Below, piece after piece: positions 8,775-17,323 of a stretch of DNA of 48,739 bases. Within the stretch, counting starts at the first letter, position 1. Each line of letters begins with the position of its first letter. Position numbers and translations under genes: made by a program. A model generated the notes under the pieces. That model saw only the letters and a list, made by a program, of their open reading frames with translations. It had not been told where the DNA came from and ran no database searches. The stretch lies in the NCBI GenBank assembly GCA_020851635.1, contig JADZCJ010000093.1:1-48739 (forward strand). Direction: 5' to 3'. Source of the DNA: Anaerolineae bacterium. GTDB lineage: Bacteria > Chloroflexota > Anaerolineae > UBA4142 > SHND01.

Positions 8775-10082
8775 TCAGGACGCTTGCGTTTGCGAAACGC
8801 GCGATTCATTCTGTCCGCGGCGACGCGATACGACCAGTTCCGTCAACCGCACCATGCCGTATGCGGCATACGGCAGCAGCAGGATCGTCAGCGGCAGACG
8901 GTAGCGCGGTTGATAGTGCGTAATGATAAACGTGCCGAGATTGAACAGGACATACAACAGAATCAACAGTTTGGGCGCATTATCGCGCGCCATGACCATG
9001 CCGAGCGCAGAAAACAATAGAACGCCGATCACAAAAAAGACCGACATGGCGTCCAGCCAGAATTCCCATTCGGGCGCAAGCGTGCCGAGCCGCACATAAC
9101 GCACATCGCTCGCCGTCGGCGTCAAAAACGAGCGAATGCTGTCCAGCTTGGCAAAAAACCACAAAATGGGCGCATGTTGAATGACCGTCATGCCGCGCCG
9201 GAACGCGTACGCGCCGCGCTCTGACGGCGGGGTTTCGCGAATCTCTTTGAAAATCTGCGGCTGGTAATGCACGACCGTCTGCCCGTTCTCGACTGAGGTG
9301 ATCGAATTGGCGAGGTCGGGCACAATCCCCACTTGCGTCTCGACCCGCGCCTGGTCGCGCGCAAAGTTGTGTTCGCCCGACGTGCTGATGAGAATAAAAC
9401 GCCCTTCGATGGACACATTCCGCAGCGCCCACGGGACCAGCACAATCGCAAGACCCAACCCCAAAAACGCGCTCTTGAGGACTGCTTGTTTCCACTGCGG
9501 CGCGAGCACGATCAAGAGCCAGACCGGGACAACCAGTATGGCAAACAGCCCGATCACTTCGCGCGTCAACGCCGCCAGCGCGACGACGAGCCCCACAATC
9601 AGCCAGCGCCATGGACGCGGCGCGCGCACCCATTTGAACATCAGCCAGAACCCGACCAGCGAGAGCATGAAAAAAAGCGTTTCGGCGTAAAACAGACGCG
9701 TCAGCGCGACCAGTTCAAATGAAATCGCATACAAGAACGCGGCGAGCAGCGCGACGCCCGTATGCCGGAACAGCGTCTGTGCCAGCGCATACATGACCGC
9801 GATGCTGACGGCGGCGAGCAGCGCCTGTGCGACTGCGGTCGCATAGCGCGATTCACCGAACGCGATCTGTGACAGGGCAAGAAACGCGGGATAGAGCGGT
9901 GGGCGGAAAACGTTCGTATAAGCGAGAGGGTCCCGGACCAGTTCTTGCGCGAGGGTAGTGTAATCGCGCTCGTCTCCGCGAATCACCTGTTCGAGGTCCA
10001 GATGCGCGAGACCGAGCCGCAGGAAAAATCCCAGCAGAATTACGAGGAGAATCGCATAGCGTTTCCGGGCATTGGAAAACAT
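8775..10082 (-). CDS. GT39-like membrane glycosyltransferase, tandem paralogue 2
   Basis: This 435-residue polytopic protein has the first-loop acidic motif VIRGDERDYTTLA, then FRPPLYPAFLAL, EGRFILISTSGEHNFARDQ and HYQPRYRLPLTILLLPYAAYG, the same blocks as its two neighbours. The GDERDY loop fits the catalytic Asp/Glu of GT39-type enzymes. The start is ATG at 10082 and the gene follows the upstream paralogue by 18 bp. Sugar specificity is unknown. Divergence in the loop between helices suggests the paralogues act on different acceptors or donors, but this is inference. Confidence 0.85.
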   Translation of the reverse strand: MFSNARKRYAILLVILLGFFLRLGLAHLDLEQVIRGDERDYTTLAQELVRDPLAYTNVFRPPLYPAFLALSQIAFGESRYATAVAQALLAAVSIAVMYALAQTLFRHTGVALLAAFLYAISFELVALTRLFYAETLFFMLSLVGFWLMFKWVRAPRPWRWLIVGLVVALAALTREVIGLFAILVVPVWLLIVLAPQWKQAVLKSAFLGLGLAIVLVPWALRNVSIEGRFILISTSGEHNFARDQARVETQVGIVPDLANSITSVENGQTVVHYQPQIFKEIRETPPSERGAYAFRRGMTVIQHAPILWFFAKLDSIRSFLTPTASDVRYVRLGTLAPEWEFWLDAMSVFFVIGVLLFSALGMVMARDNAPKLLILLYVLFNLGTFIITHYQPRYRLPLTILLLPYAAYGMVRLTELVVSRRRGQNESRVSQTQAS

Positions 10083-10100
10083 AAGAGAGAAAAAAGATAC

Positions 10101-11477
10101 TCAGGACGCTGCGGCTTGCGCCATCAAAATCAGCGACAGCGTCAGCGGCACAAGCGCCAGCGCCACCCGCCGCCTGCTCAACTGTGGCACAATCAGCGTG
10201 CGCCGCCGCGCCATTTCGCTCACAACCCACATGCCATACGCCGCATAGGGCAGCATGAATGTCTGCGGTGGAAAGCGATAGCGCAGCTGATAGTGCGTCA
10301 AGAGAAAAAGCGCAAACGAGTATAACAAAAACAGCGCAACCAACAATTTCGAGGCAGGGTCCGGCTTGGCGACAAACCCCACGATCGCAAACAACAACGC
10401 CGCCGCCCAATAACCGCTCACCACCAGCGAGACCGTCGGAATCCAACTTGCGGGCAGACCGTTGATGCCGAGGTTGGTTTTTTCAATTTGAAAAGGATTC
10501 CAGAACGCGCCGAGCGACTCGGCTTTGTACAAGAGCCACGCGGGTCCTGTCGCCGCAATCGCTTCCAGACCGCGCCGGTACGCATACGCCGCGCGCGCAT
10601 TGGGCGGTTGGGCGTCCAGCTCGCCGCGAATCTTTTGATTCAGCGCATTGTTGGATGCGGCAGTTTCCGACACCGCGCCCAAAAGCATCGCCACACGCAC
10701 ATTGTCGCGCGCAAAATTAAATTCGCTCGACGACGAGAGCAGCAAGAACCGGTCCGCGACGATCTGATTGCGCGCGACCCACGGGACCAACAGCGCGCCC
10801 ATGCCGACCAGCAGCGCCGCTGTTTGCGCCACCCGCGTCCATCGCGGCGCGGCGGCAAACACGAGCCACCAGACCGGAATCACCACCAGCGCAAAATAGG
10901 CGATCACCTCCCGCGCCAGCGCAGCGAGCGCAAAAAACAACCCCGCCAGCGCGGCGAGCAGGATGGACGCCACTTTTTTGGGCGCGCCATGTGGCGTCGT
11001 CCCTGTCCATGCGATGGGTTTCCATGCCGCCGCGCGCAGCGTCAGCACAAACGCGGTCAGGGTGAGACAAATAAACAGCGTGTCCGAAAGAAGCGAGCCG
11101 ACCAAACCGAGCGCCGTGGGCGAGACCGCATACAGCAGAGCCGCAACGAGAGCGACGTTGCGCCGCCGCACGAGCGCGCCTGTCAGCGCATACATCAGCG
11201 CCACGCTGATCACATCGGCGAACGCGTGAAACGCGCCGACAAGAAAACGCGCTTGCCCCAGGGTGTTGAACACCAGCGCAAGCGCATACGGATACAACGG
11301 CGGACGAAAAATCGCGCGGTCCGCCCAAATATTTTCTGCGACCCGCACCGCGCGTCCCAAATACTCGCGTTCGTCGGGCGCCAGCGCCGTGGTGAGATTG
11401 TTGTGCGCGACCGTCACGCGCAGAGCAAACGCGATGAGGAGGATGAGGAGGACAAGGACGCGGGAACGGGATAGCAC
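10101..11477 (-). CDS. GT39-like membrane glycosyltransferase, tandem paralogue 3
   Basis: This is the first transcribed of the three close paralogues, 458 residues, opening with a strong hydrophobic helix and then ALAPDEREYLGRA, FRPPLYPYALALVF, ADRFLLLSSSSEFNFARDN and HYQLRYRFPPQTFMLPYAAYG. The start is GTG at 11477. The 72 bp up to the flippase-like gene hold no gene. It has the GT-C topology with about ten transmembrane segments and probably uses a polyprenyl-phosphate sugar. Confidence 0.85.
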   Translation of the reverse strand: MLSRSRVLVLLILLIAFALRVTVAHNNLTTALAPDEREYLGRAVRVAENIWADRAIFRPPLYPYALALVFNTLGQARFLVGAFHAFADVISVALMYALTGALVRRRNVALVAALLYAVSPTALGLVGSLLSDTLFICLTLTAFVLTLRAAAWKPIAWTGTTPHGAPKKVASILLAALAGLFFALAALAREVIAYFALVVIPVWWLVFAAAPRWTRVAQTAALLVGMGALLVPWVARNQIVADRFLLLSSSSEFNFARDNVRVAMLLGAVSETAASNNALNQKIRGELDAQPPNARAAYAYRRGLEAIAATGPAWLLYKAESLGAFWNPFQIEKTNLGINGLPASWIPTVSLVVSGYWAAALLFAIVGFVAKPDPASKLLVALFLLYSFALFLLTHYQLRYRFPPQTFMLPYAAYGMWVVSEMARRRTLIVPQLSRRRVALALVPLTLSLILMAQAAAS

Positions 11478-11549
11478 GAAAAAAGGGGACCGGAGACGAA
11501 TGACAGCCGGAGAGGAATCAGGCAGGTCTCGAGCCGCGAGTCTCTGGCG

Positions 11550-12614
11550 TCAAACGTTGGGCGAATCTGCAGCAGGTTTTGGTCGTTCGTCACTCGTCGT
11601 TCGCCGCGCGTCATCGCTCGGCATCCGTCGCTCGTCGGTCTGCCTTTCGCTGCTCCGCGTGACGTCCAGAATCTTGACGCCCTCGCGATTCAGGAAAACA
11701 TAACCGAGCAAAATCGGACCGAGCTGCGCGACGCGCAAAAGAATGGGGAACAGGACGGCGGTATTCTTGTCCACGCCAAACAGACCGAGCACAAACACGC
11801 TAAAGAGTTCGAGCGTGCCAAAACGACCGGGCAGGGACGGAATAAAACTCGCCATGTTGGTCACAGCCACGATCATCACATAACCATACAACGGAATCTC
11901 CAGACCGAGCGCATTGCCAATCAGCCAGAAATTCAGCGTGGTCATTAACCAGATGACCAGCGAGAGCGCCAGCACCATGACGATGCTCGAGCCATGATAC
12001 AGGACGGCGAGACCATCCACAAACGAATTGGTGATGCGCGCGACGCGTTCTTTCCACCAGGGAAACACAAATTGAAGCACGCGCACGATCAGGTTCGAAG
12101 CGTGCCGCCCCCGCGCCGCAAGCAGCAGCATTCCGCCGAGCATGACGACCAAAAAGATGGCGGCGATGGGCTCTATATTCGCCACCTCTTCCGGCAGGGG
12201 CACTGCCCACAGGGTCGCCAGCAAAATGACAAACAGGATGAGCGTGTCCATCGTTTTCTCGACGGCGATACTGCCGAGGATCGCGCTCTTGCTCATCGTT
12301 TCGCGTTTGCCCAGCACATACGCGCGCACCAGTTCACCTGTTTTTGCGGGCAGGACATAGTTGCCAAAAAAACCGATCAAGACCACCGAAAACAACCCGC
12401 GCCATGCCAGACGCTTGATCGGACGCAGCAGCCAGCTCCATCGCATCGCGCGCACGGCAAACGCTGCCAGAATCACAATCGCCGCCAGCGCAATATACAC
12501 ATAGTTCGCGGTGCGGAGCGCCGCGCCCACTTGCGCCCAATCCAACCCCCGAAAGGTGAAATAGAGCAACACCACGGAAATGGTGAGACCGATCAATAAG
12601 CGAAAACGACTCAT
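11550..12614 (-). CDS. Flippase-like integral membrane protein (LPG-synthase transmembrane domain family)
   Basis: This 354-residue protein has seven or eight transmembrane helices and the family signatures GNYVLPAKTGELVRAYVLG (about 84-102) and ASFIPSLPGRFGTLELFSV (about 255-273). It belongs to the UPF0104/AglD-type family related to the membrane half of lysylphosphatidylglycerol synthase. Members beside glycosyltransferases are thought to move or modify lipid-linked sugars. No soluble aminoacyl-transferase domain is attached, so it is not MprF itself. ATG at 12614 overlaps the upstream stop codon as ATGA. Residues 319-354 are an Arg/Ser/Asp-rich tail encoded by repetitive sequence like that found between genes near 5703-5720, so the natural end may once have been earlier. 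Confidence 0.8.
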   Translation of the reverse strand: MSRFRLLIGLTISVVLLYFTFRGLDWAQVGAALRTANYVYIALAAIVILAAFAVRAMRWSWLLRPIKRLAWRGLFSVVLIGFFGNYVLPAKTGELVRAYVLGKRETMSKSAILGSIAVEKTMDTLILFVILLATLWAVPLPEEVANIEPIAAIFLVVMLGGMLLLAARGRHASNLIVRVLQFVFPWWKERVARITNSFVDGLAVLYHGSSIVMVLALSLVIWLMTTLNFWLIGNALGLEIPLYGYVMIVAVTNMASFIPSLPGRFGTLELFSVFVLGLFGVDKNTAVLFPILLRVAQLGPILLGYVFLNREGVKILDVTRSSERQTDERRMPSDDARRTTSDERPKPAADSPNV

Positions 12615-14284
12615 GAGATATACCCGAGGTCCGCCAGACGCTGCGTGACCTCTTCTTCTTCCTCGTCCGAATACGTGCCGCCAAAATCAGTCCGCACGGC
12701 ATTGACCGTATCGTACTGCATTGTCGTCTGATTGACAAAGTCGGGTTCGAACGCTTCGGTCAGCACACGCCCGTCCATATCGGGCGGAATCGGCAGTCCG
12801 AGCGCATATAGAATCGTCGGCGCGAGATCCATCAGCGACGCGTTTTGAATCGCCGCGCCCGCGCAGATATGCGGTCCGCTCAATGCGCCCACGCCTTCGA
12901 GGCGGTGATGTCCGGTGTGCCCGAGCGCCGGACCGACCAGTTTGTTTGACGCAAATTCCGACTCGCCAAACGCGAGATATTTGAAATCGGCGGGCAGCAG
13001 CAGCATATCGGGGGTATAGTCCAGCAGCTCGCCGTGATAGATCTCTTCGCGGTTCAGCACGCGCGCGATCAATTGTTCGCCCGTGTCGGGATGCTTGAGC
13101 TTGCAGAGCTCGGTCCGAATTTCATCGCGCAGGTCCTCGTATTCCGCGCCCGGGCGGACGACCCCGTTCGGTTGGCGTCCCTCGAGATTGATATAGATTT
13201 GACCAATGTGCCCCAGCGCAAAGGCGCGCGTCCGCGTCCAATCCACATCGTCAAACGACAAAAAGAACCGCCGAAGCATCCCGTACGCGCGCCCGCGATT
13301 CACGCGGCGGCGCAGGTCGAGTTTCAACGCCTTGAGCGTGAGATGCACGTTTTGCGGCGTCACGCCCGCGCGAAACATCGCGCGCTTGAGCGTGCTCATG
13401 GCGCCCTGTTTCAACACCAGGTAGCCGCGTTCGAGCAAAAAGTTGTTGACGTGCATGAACCCCTTCATGGGTCCAAAGCCGTGGTCGGACATGAGCACGA
13501 CGGTCGTATTTTCGTCCGCCTGCTCGAGCATTTTGCCTACGCCGTCATCCACTTGCCCGAAAACTGCGATCACCTTGTCGCGGATGACGCGGTCGCTTTC
13601 GTTCAGCGTTTTGGGGTCCGCTTCCAACAAATACCAGAACTGGTGTTGGAGAATGTCCGTGATCCCAAAAACATACATGAAAAAGTCGTAGGGTTCCTTC
13701 CGCAGTAAATACAGCGCATAATCGGCGGAACCCCTTACATCCGCGCGCACCTTGTCCAAATAAGTCAGCGGCTGGCTCGGGTTTTCGCCTTCGCCGGGGG
13801 TAATGACAAACGGACCGACCTTGTCCAGCAGTTCTTGTTTCAGTTCGGGGGGATAGGTGTATTGCGCCTGCGCGTTTGGTGTCATCATGTCCGTGACCAT
13901 GACGCCGTTCACGCGTTCGGGCGGATATGTCATCGGCACGCTGACGACGCCGACGCGCATGTCCCGGTCGCTCAACAAATTCCAGATCGTCGCCGCCGCG
14001 CGTGTGGTCGAGTTGGCGATGGTCACGCGATACCCATGCTCGGGAAAATAAACAAAGTCCACCAGCCCATGCTTGCCCGGATTTTTACCCGTCGAAAAAC
14101 ACGTCCATGCTGCTGCCGTGACGGGCGGGATCGAAGACATCAAAACGCCCTGCGCGCTCTTGGCGAGGAGTTTTTTCAAATGGGGCAGCTTGCCGTCGCG
14201 CATCAGTGGATTCAACACATCCCACGTCGCGCCGTCGAGACCAATGACGAGGACGCGCGGTTTATTTTTGATCGGGGTATTCAA
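12611..14284 (-). CDS. Alkaline-phosphatase-superfamily phosphodiesterase, paralogue A
   Basis: This 557-residue soluble protein belongs to the type I phosphodiesterase/nucleotide pyrophosphatase family. Visible signatures are VIGLDGATWDVLNP near the N-terminus (metal-binding Asp), PPVTAAAWTCFSTGKNPGKHG around the nucleophilic Thr, VVLMSDHGFGP (metal-binding Asp/His) and the tail EEEVTQRLADLGYIS. There is no signal peptide, so it is probably cytoplasmic. The start must be TTG at 14284, because the next in-frame ATG falls well inside the conserved domain. The TTGA overlap with the upstream stop codon indicates coupling. Paralogue B is at 15656, and a PhoD-like gene lies between them. A phosphodiester or pyrophosphate substrate linked to glycan building is likely but not shown. 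Confidence 0.85.
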   Translation of the reverse strand: MNTPIKNKPRVLVIGLDGATWDVLNPLMRDGKLPHLKKLLAKSAQGVLMSSIPPVTAAAWTCFSTGKNPGKHGLVDFVYFPEHGYRVTIANSTTRAAATIWNLLSDRDMRVGVVSVPMTYPPERVNGVMVTDMMTPNAQAQYTYPPELKQELLDKVGPFVITPGEGENPSQPLTYLDKVRADVRGSADYALYLLRKEPYDFFMYVFGITDILQHQFWYLLEADPKTLNESDRVIRDKVIAVFGQVDDGVGKMLEQADENTTVVLMSDHGFGPMKGFMHVNNFLLERGYLVLKQGAMSTLKRAMFRAGVTPQNVHLTLKALKLDLRRRVNRGRAYGMLRRFFLSFDDVDWTRTRAFALGHIGQIYINLEGRQPNGVVRPGAEYEDLRDEIRTELCKLKHPDTGEQLIARVLNREEIYHGELLDYTPDMLLLPADFKYLAFGESEFASNKLVGPALGHTGHHRLEGVGALSGPHICAGAAIQNASLMDLAPTILYALGLPIPPDMDGRVLTEAFEPDFVNQTTMQYDTVNAVRTDFGGTYSDEEEEEVTQRLADLGYIS

Positions 14285-15633
14285 CGATTCACCATCATGT
14301 TCAAACGCGTAATGCCGTTGTTGTCCTTGACCGAGAGCTCGACCCGTGCGGGGCTGTCACTCACGGTAATGAGACCATATCCGTTGCACGGTGGTCCGTT
14401 TGGCTCGCCCGACCAATAATAGCCGTGGCTCCACTTGCCGGGGCGGCTTGCCGTCGCACAGCGCCACAGGTTCGGTCCCGGCACGAGCATTTCGGGAAAA
14501 TCCGAATTGGTCCCATCGTCCAATCCGCCAATGTGCGCGTCGCCGGAAATCAGAATGACCCCTGTGATGGAATGACTCTTGATAAAATCAACGAGGATGC
14601 CACGCTCATAGCGAAAGCGACGCCAGGAATCCGGTTTTTTCAAACTCGTGTTGAACGTCACAGGCGTAACAATAAACTTCCACGCCGCCGTCGAAGTCGC
14701 CAGCCCCTGCTCCAACCATTCCAACTGTCCTGCGCTTCCCAGATTGTTGCCATCCAGCATAGATTTCAACGGATCGTTCGGGTCACCATTGGGGTCGCGC
14801 TGGCTGCGCGAATCCAGCAGAAAGAAATCGGCGTTGGCATACGAAAACTTTTGCCAGTCACCATATGGTGTGAGCGGATACACGGGAAAATATTCGTTCA
14901 GCGCTTGATAACTCAACTGCTTGAACGGATAGTTCTTGTCACTGTTGTTATCGCCAAAATCGTGGTCATCCCACATATGCACGACCGGATACTTGAACAA
15001 AATCTTGCGGACAAATTCGGTATAACGTCCGGCGGGACTGGGAATCGAGTAGAGGTTCTTGAACTGCTGCCGTTTGTCCTCGAGCGTGCTCATGTTGTGG
15101 TGCCCAAAATCGCCGCCGATGATGACAAAGTCCGGATTCTCGGCGGCGGCATGGGTAAAGGTGTGAACTTTTTCCGACACAGGACGCTTGCTGGAGCCGT
15201 TCTCGCCAAAATCGTTCAAGACAACTACCCGGAAGGAAGCGGGCGCATTGGACGCCGGAAATGTCTTGAAGCGGGGATACGACGGACCGGATTGGGACAC
15301 GCCGTTGACCAGGACTTCAAGATAATACACGGTGGACGGTTCAAGCCCCGTGAGCGGGATCATTGTCGTAAAATCGTGCTCGCCTGCTGTCTGCTGCGTC
15401 ACGCTTGTTTGTGCCGCAGACCAGTCCAACGTCGAGCTGTAGCGCAGCGCGACCTCAGCCGGTTCGCTCGTGCGCGCAAACACGCGCGCGCCGGTGGCAG
15501 TAACCGCGCCCACGACAGGGCCATGCGTCAAGCGCGCGCTCGAGGCGGCGAGCCGCGCGGGATGAGAGAGTGTGAGCAACCCAAGAAATACGCAAAAACA
15601 AATTCCGATGGCGAGTGCATTGTAAAATCGCAT
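14281..15633 (-). CDS. PhoD-like metallophosphatase, exported
   Basis: This 450-residue alkaline phosphatase D family protein starts with a signal peptide (hydrophobic stretch about 5-25, then HPARLAASS). A PhoD N-terminal beta domain (about 32-130) is followed by a metallophosphoesterase core: VVLNDFGENG, FVIIGGDFGHHN, VHMWDDHDFGDNNSDKN and ILISGDAHIGG, which supply the Asp, His and Asn metal ligands. It should cleave phosphodiesters or monoesters outside the cytoplasm. I chose ATG at 15633 because GGAGG lies 9 nt upstream. A TTG 21 bp earlier has no such site. Its stop overlaps the next gene's TTG by 4 bp. It sits between two related cytoplasmic phosphodiesterases. Confidence 0.85.
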   Translation of the reverse strand: MRFYNALAIGICFCVFLGLLTLSHPARLAASSARLTHGPVVGAVTATGARVFARTSEPAEVALRYSSTLDWSAAQTSVTQQTAGEHDFTTMIPLTGLEPSTVYYLEVLVNGVSQSGPSYPRFKTFPASNAPASFRVVVLNDFGENGSSKRPVSEKVHTFTHAAAENPDFVIIGGDFGHHNMSTLEDKRQQFKNLYSIPSPAGRYTEFVRKILFKYPVVHMWDDHDFGDNNSDKNYPFKQLSYQALNEYFPVYPLTPYGDWQKFSYANADFFLLDSRSQRDPNGDPNDPLKSMLDGNNLGSAGQLEWLEQGLATSTAAWKFIVTPVTFNTSLKKPDSWRRFRYERGILVDFIKSHSITGVILISGDAHIGGLDDGTNSDFPEMLVPGPNLWRCATASRPGKWSHGYYWSGEPNGPPCNGYGLITVSDSPARVELSVKDNNGITRLNMMVNR

Positions 15634-15655
15634 GAGGCGCTGCCTCCAAGTCAAG

Positions 15656-17323
15656 TTATCCCAAATATCCCAACGCCCGCAGTCGCTCTTTTACTTCCTC
15701 TGATTCCTCTTCCGTGTAATCGGGAATCAGTTGGTCGCGCGCCCCCAGCGCATCGCTTTGCATGATCTGCGACGCCATGAGCAGTTCCTCGCGCAGCGGC
15801 GCGGTCAAGACGTGACCGTCGAGGTCGGCGGGGATGGGCAAGCCCATCAAATACAAAATCGTCGGCGCCACATCCATAATGTTGGCATTTTCGATCTTGA
15901 CGCCCTGCCGAATGTTCGTGCCGAGCATGCCGACGAAACCATCCATGCGGTGGTCGCCCGAGTTGCCGAATGCCGGTTCGACGACCTTGTTCGAAGCAAA
16001 TTCGAGCGTGCCGAGCGCCTTGTAATTTTCGGTCAGCGAGAACACGACATCGGGCGCATCGTCAATAAATTCACCCCAGAACACATCGGACCGCTTGTAT
16101 ACTTTTGCGACCACCGGCGCGCCTGTTTGCAAATCGCGCAGCTCTAACAAGCGCGCGCCGATCTGCTCGACCACCCGGTCGAATTCGCTCGCGGGGACGC
16201 TGCCATACGGTTCGCGTCCTTCCAGGTTGACGAAAATTTGCCCATAGTTGCCGCTGGAAAACGCGCGGGTGCGTTTCCAGTCCACGTTGCGAAACGACAA
16301 AAAGCCGCGCCGCACCAGGTCCAGAATCTGATTGCGATTTGTCATGCCTTGCGAGAGCCGCAGATTCGCAAAACCAAAATTCATCGAAAGTTTGTAACCG
16401 AGCGACGGGGTGAAACCGAGACTAAAGAGCGCGTGTTTCAACTGCGTGGGAATATCCTGCTTGAGTTTGAGAAACCCTTCGCGCAGCAGCCAGATGTTGA
16501 AATTTACAAATTTGTGAATCGCGCCAAAGCCGTGGTCGCTCATCAAAATCACTTGCGTGCTGGGGTCCTGCGACTGTGCCAGTTCGACGAGTTGGCGCAC
16601 GTCATTGTCCAGCTCGCGATAATAATTGCGCGTGCGCTCGCCATATTGTGCTGCTTCTTGGGGGTCGTGCATCGGACTCGTCGGGTCAATCACGTGCCAC
16701 AGTTCGTGCTGCAGGCGGTCGGTGCCTTCAAAATACACCATCGCAAAATCCCACGGGTCGCGCTTTAATAAATATTCTGCGACGCGCTGGCGATACGCCG
16801 TATGTTCTTCGAGTTCGGCGAGCACGTTCGCCACATTGTCTTTGGTATAGACTTGTTTGTGATAGAGGAGGTATTCGCCGAATTTTTCTTCGACTTCATT
16901 TAACAGTTCGGGGGGATATGAAAGGTCGCGCGCGCCCATTGGGGCGAGAAAATCGGACATGAGCGTGCCGTTGACGGGAAACGGCGGATAACAGAGCGGC
17001 ACACTGACGACCACCATGCGCTTGCCCGCCTTGCTCATGATTTCCCACAGCGTTTCACTGCCCAACATGCCCGCGTTGACGGGAATTTGTTCCAACGTGC
17101 CGCGCTTGCGGTGCAAAAATTCATAAACCCCGTGCTTGCCGGGGTTCTTGCCCGTCATGAACGAGGACCATGCCGGCGCCGTCACCGGCGGATAGATCGT
17201 TTCCAGCGTGCCGAGCGCGCCGCGCCGTTCGACCTCGGTCAAGTAGGGCATATAGCCCTGCTGCATCAAGGGACGCATCAAACGAAAGGTTGCCCCGTCA
17301 ATGCCGATTACAAGCACGCGCAC
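15656..17323 (-). CDS. Alkaline-phosphatase-superfamily phosphodiesterase, paralogue B
   Basis: This 555-residue paralogue of the protein at 12611 begins MRVLVIGIDGATFRLM, has PPVTAPAWSSFMTGKNPGKHG around the candidate nucleophile Thr, VILMSDHGFGAIHKF with the metal-binding Asp/His, and the tail EESEEVKERLRALGYLG. There is no signal peptide. The start codon is GTG at 17323, and its G is also the last base of the TAG stop of the Wzt-like ABC gene, so the two overlap by one base. All catalytic motifs look intact. The substrate is unknown. The place in the operon suggests handling of phosphate-linked sugar or lipid intermediates. Confidence 0.85.
   Translation of the reverse strand: MRVLVIGIDGATFRLMRPLMQQGYMPYLTEVERRGALGTLETIYPPVTAPAWSSFMTGKNPGKHGVYEFLHRKRGTLEQIPVNAGMLGSETLWEIMSKAGKRMVVVSVPLCYPPFPVNGTLMSDFLAPMGARDLSYPPELLNEVEEKFGEYLLYHKQVYTKDNVANVLAELEEHTAYRQRVAEYLLKRDPWDFAMVYFEGTDRLQHELWHVIDPTSPMHDPQEAAQYGERTRNYYRELDNDVRQLVELAQSQDPSTQVILMSDHGFGAIHKFVNFNIWLLREGFLKLKQDIPTQLKHALFSLGFTPSLGYKLSMNFGFANLRLSQGMTNRNQILDLVRRGFLSFRNVDWKRTRAFSSGNYGQIFVNLEGREPYGSVPASEFDRVVEQIGARLLELRDLQTGAPVVAKVYKRSDVFWGEFIDDAPDVVFSLTENYKALGTLEFASNKVVEPAFGNSGDHRMDGFVGMLGTNIRQGVKIENANIMDVAPTILYLMGLPIPADLDGHVLTAPLREELLMASQIMQSDALGARDQLIPDYTEEESEEVKERLRALGYLG

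Noticed and set aside
10488-11474. 328-codon open frame opposite the third GT39-like paralogue
   Set aside because: Highly charged, without any domain pattern, and fully covered by a recognised gene on the other strand.
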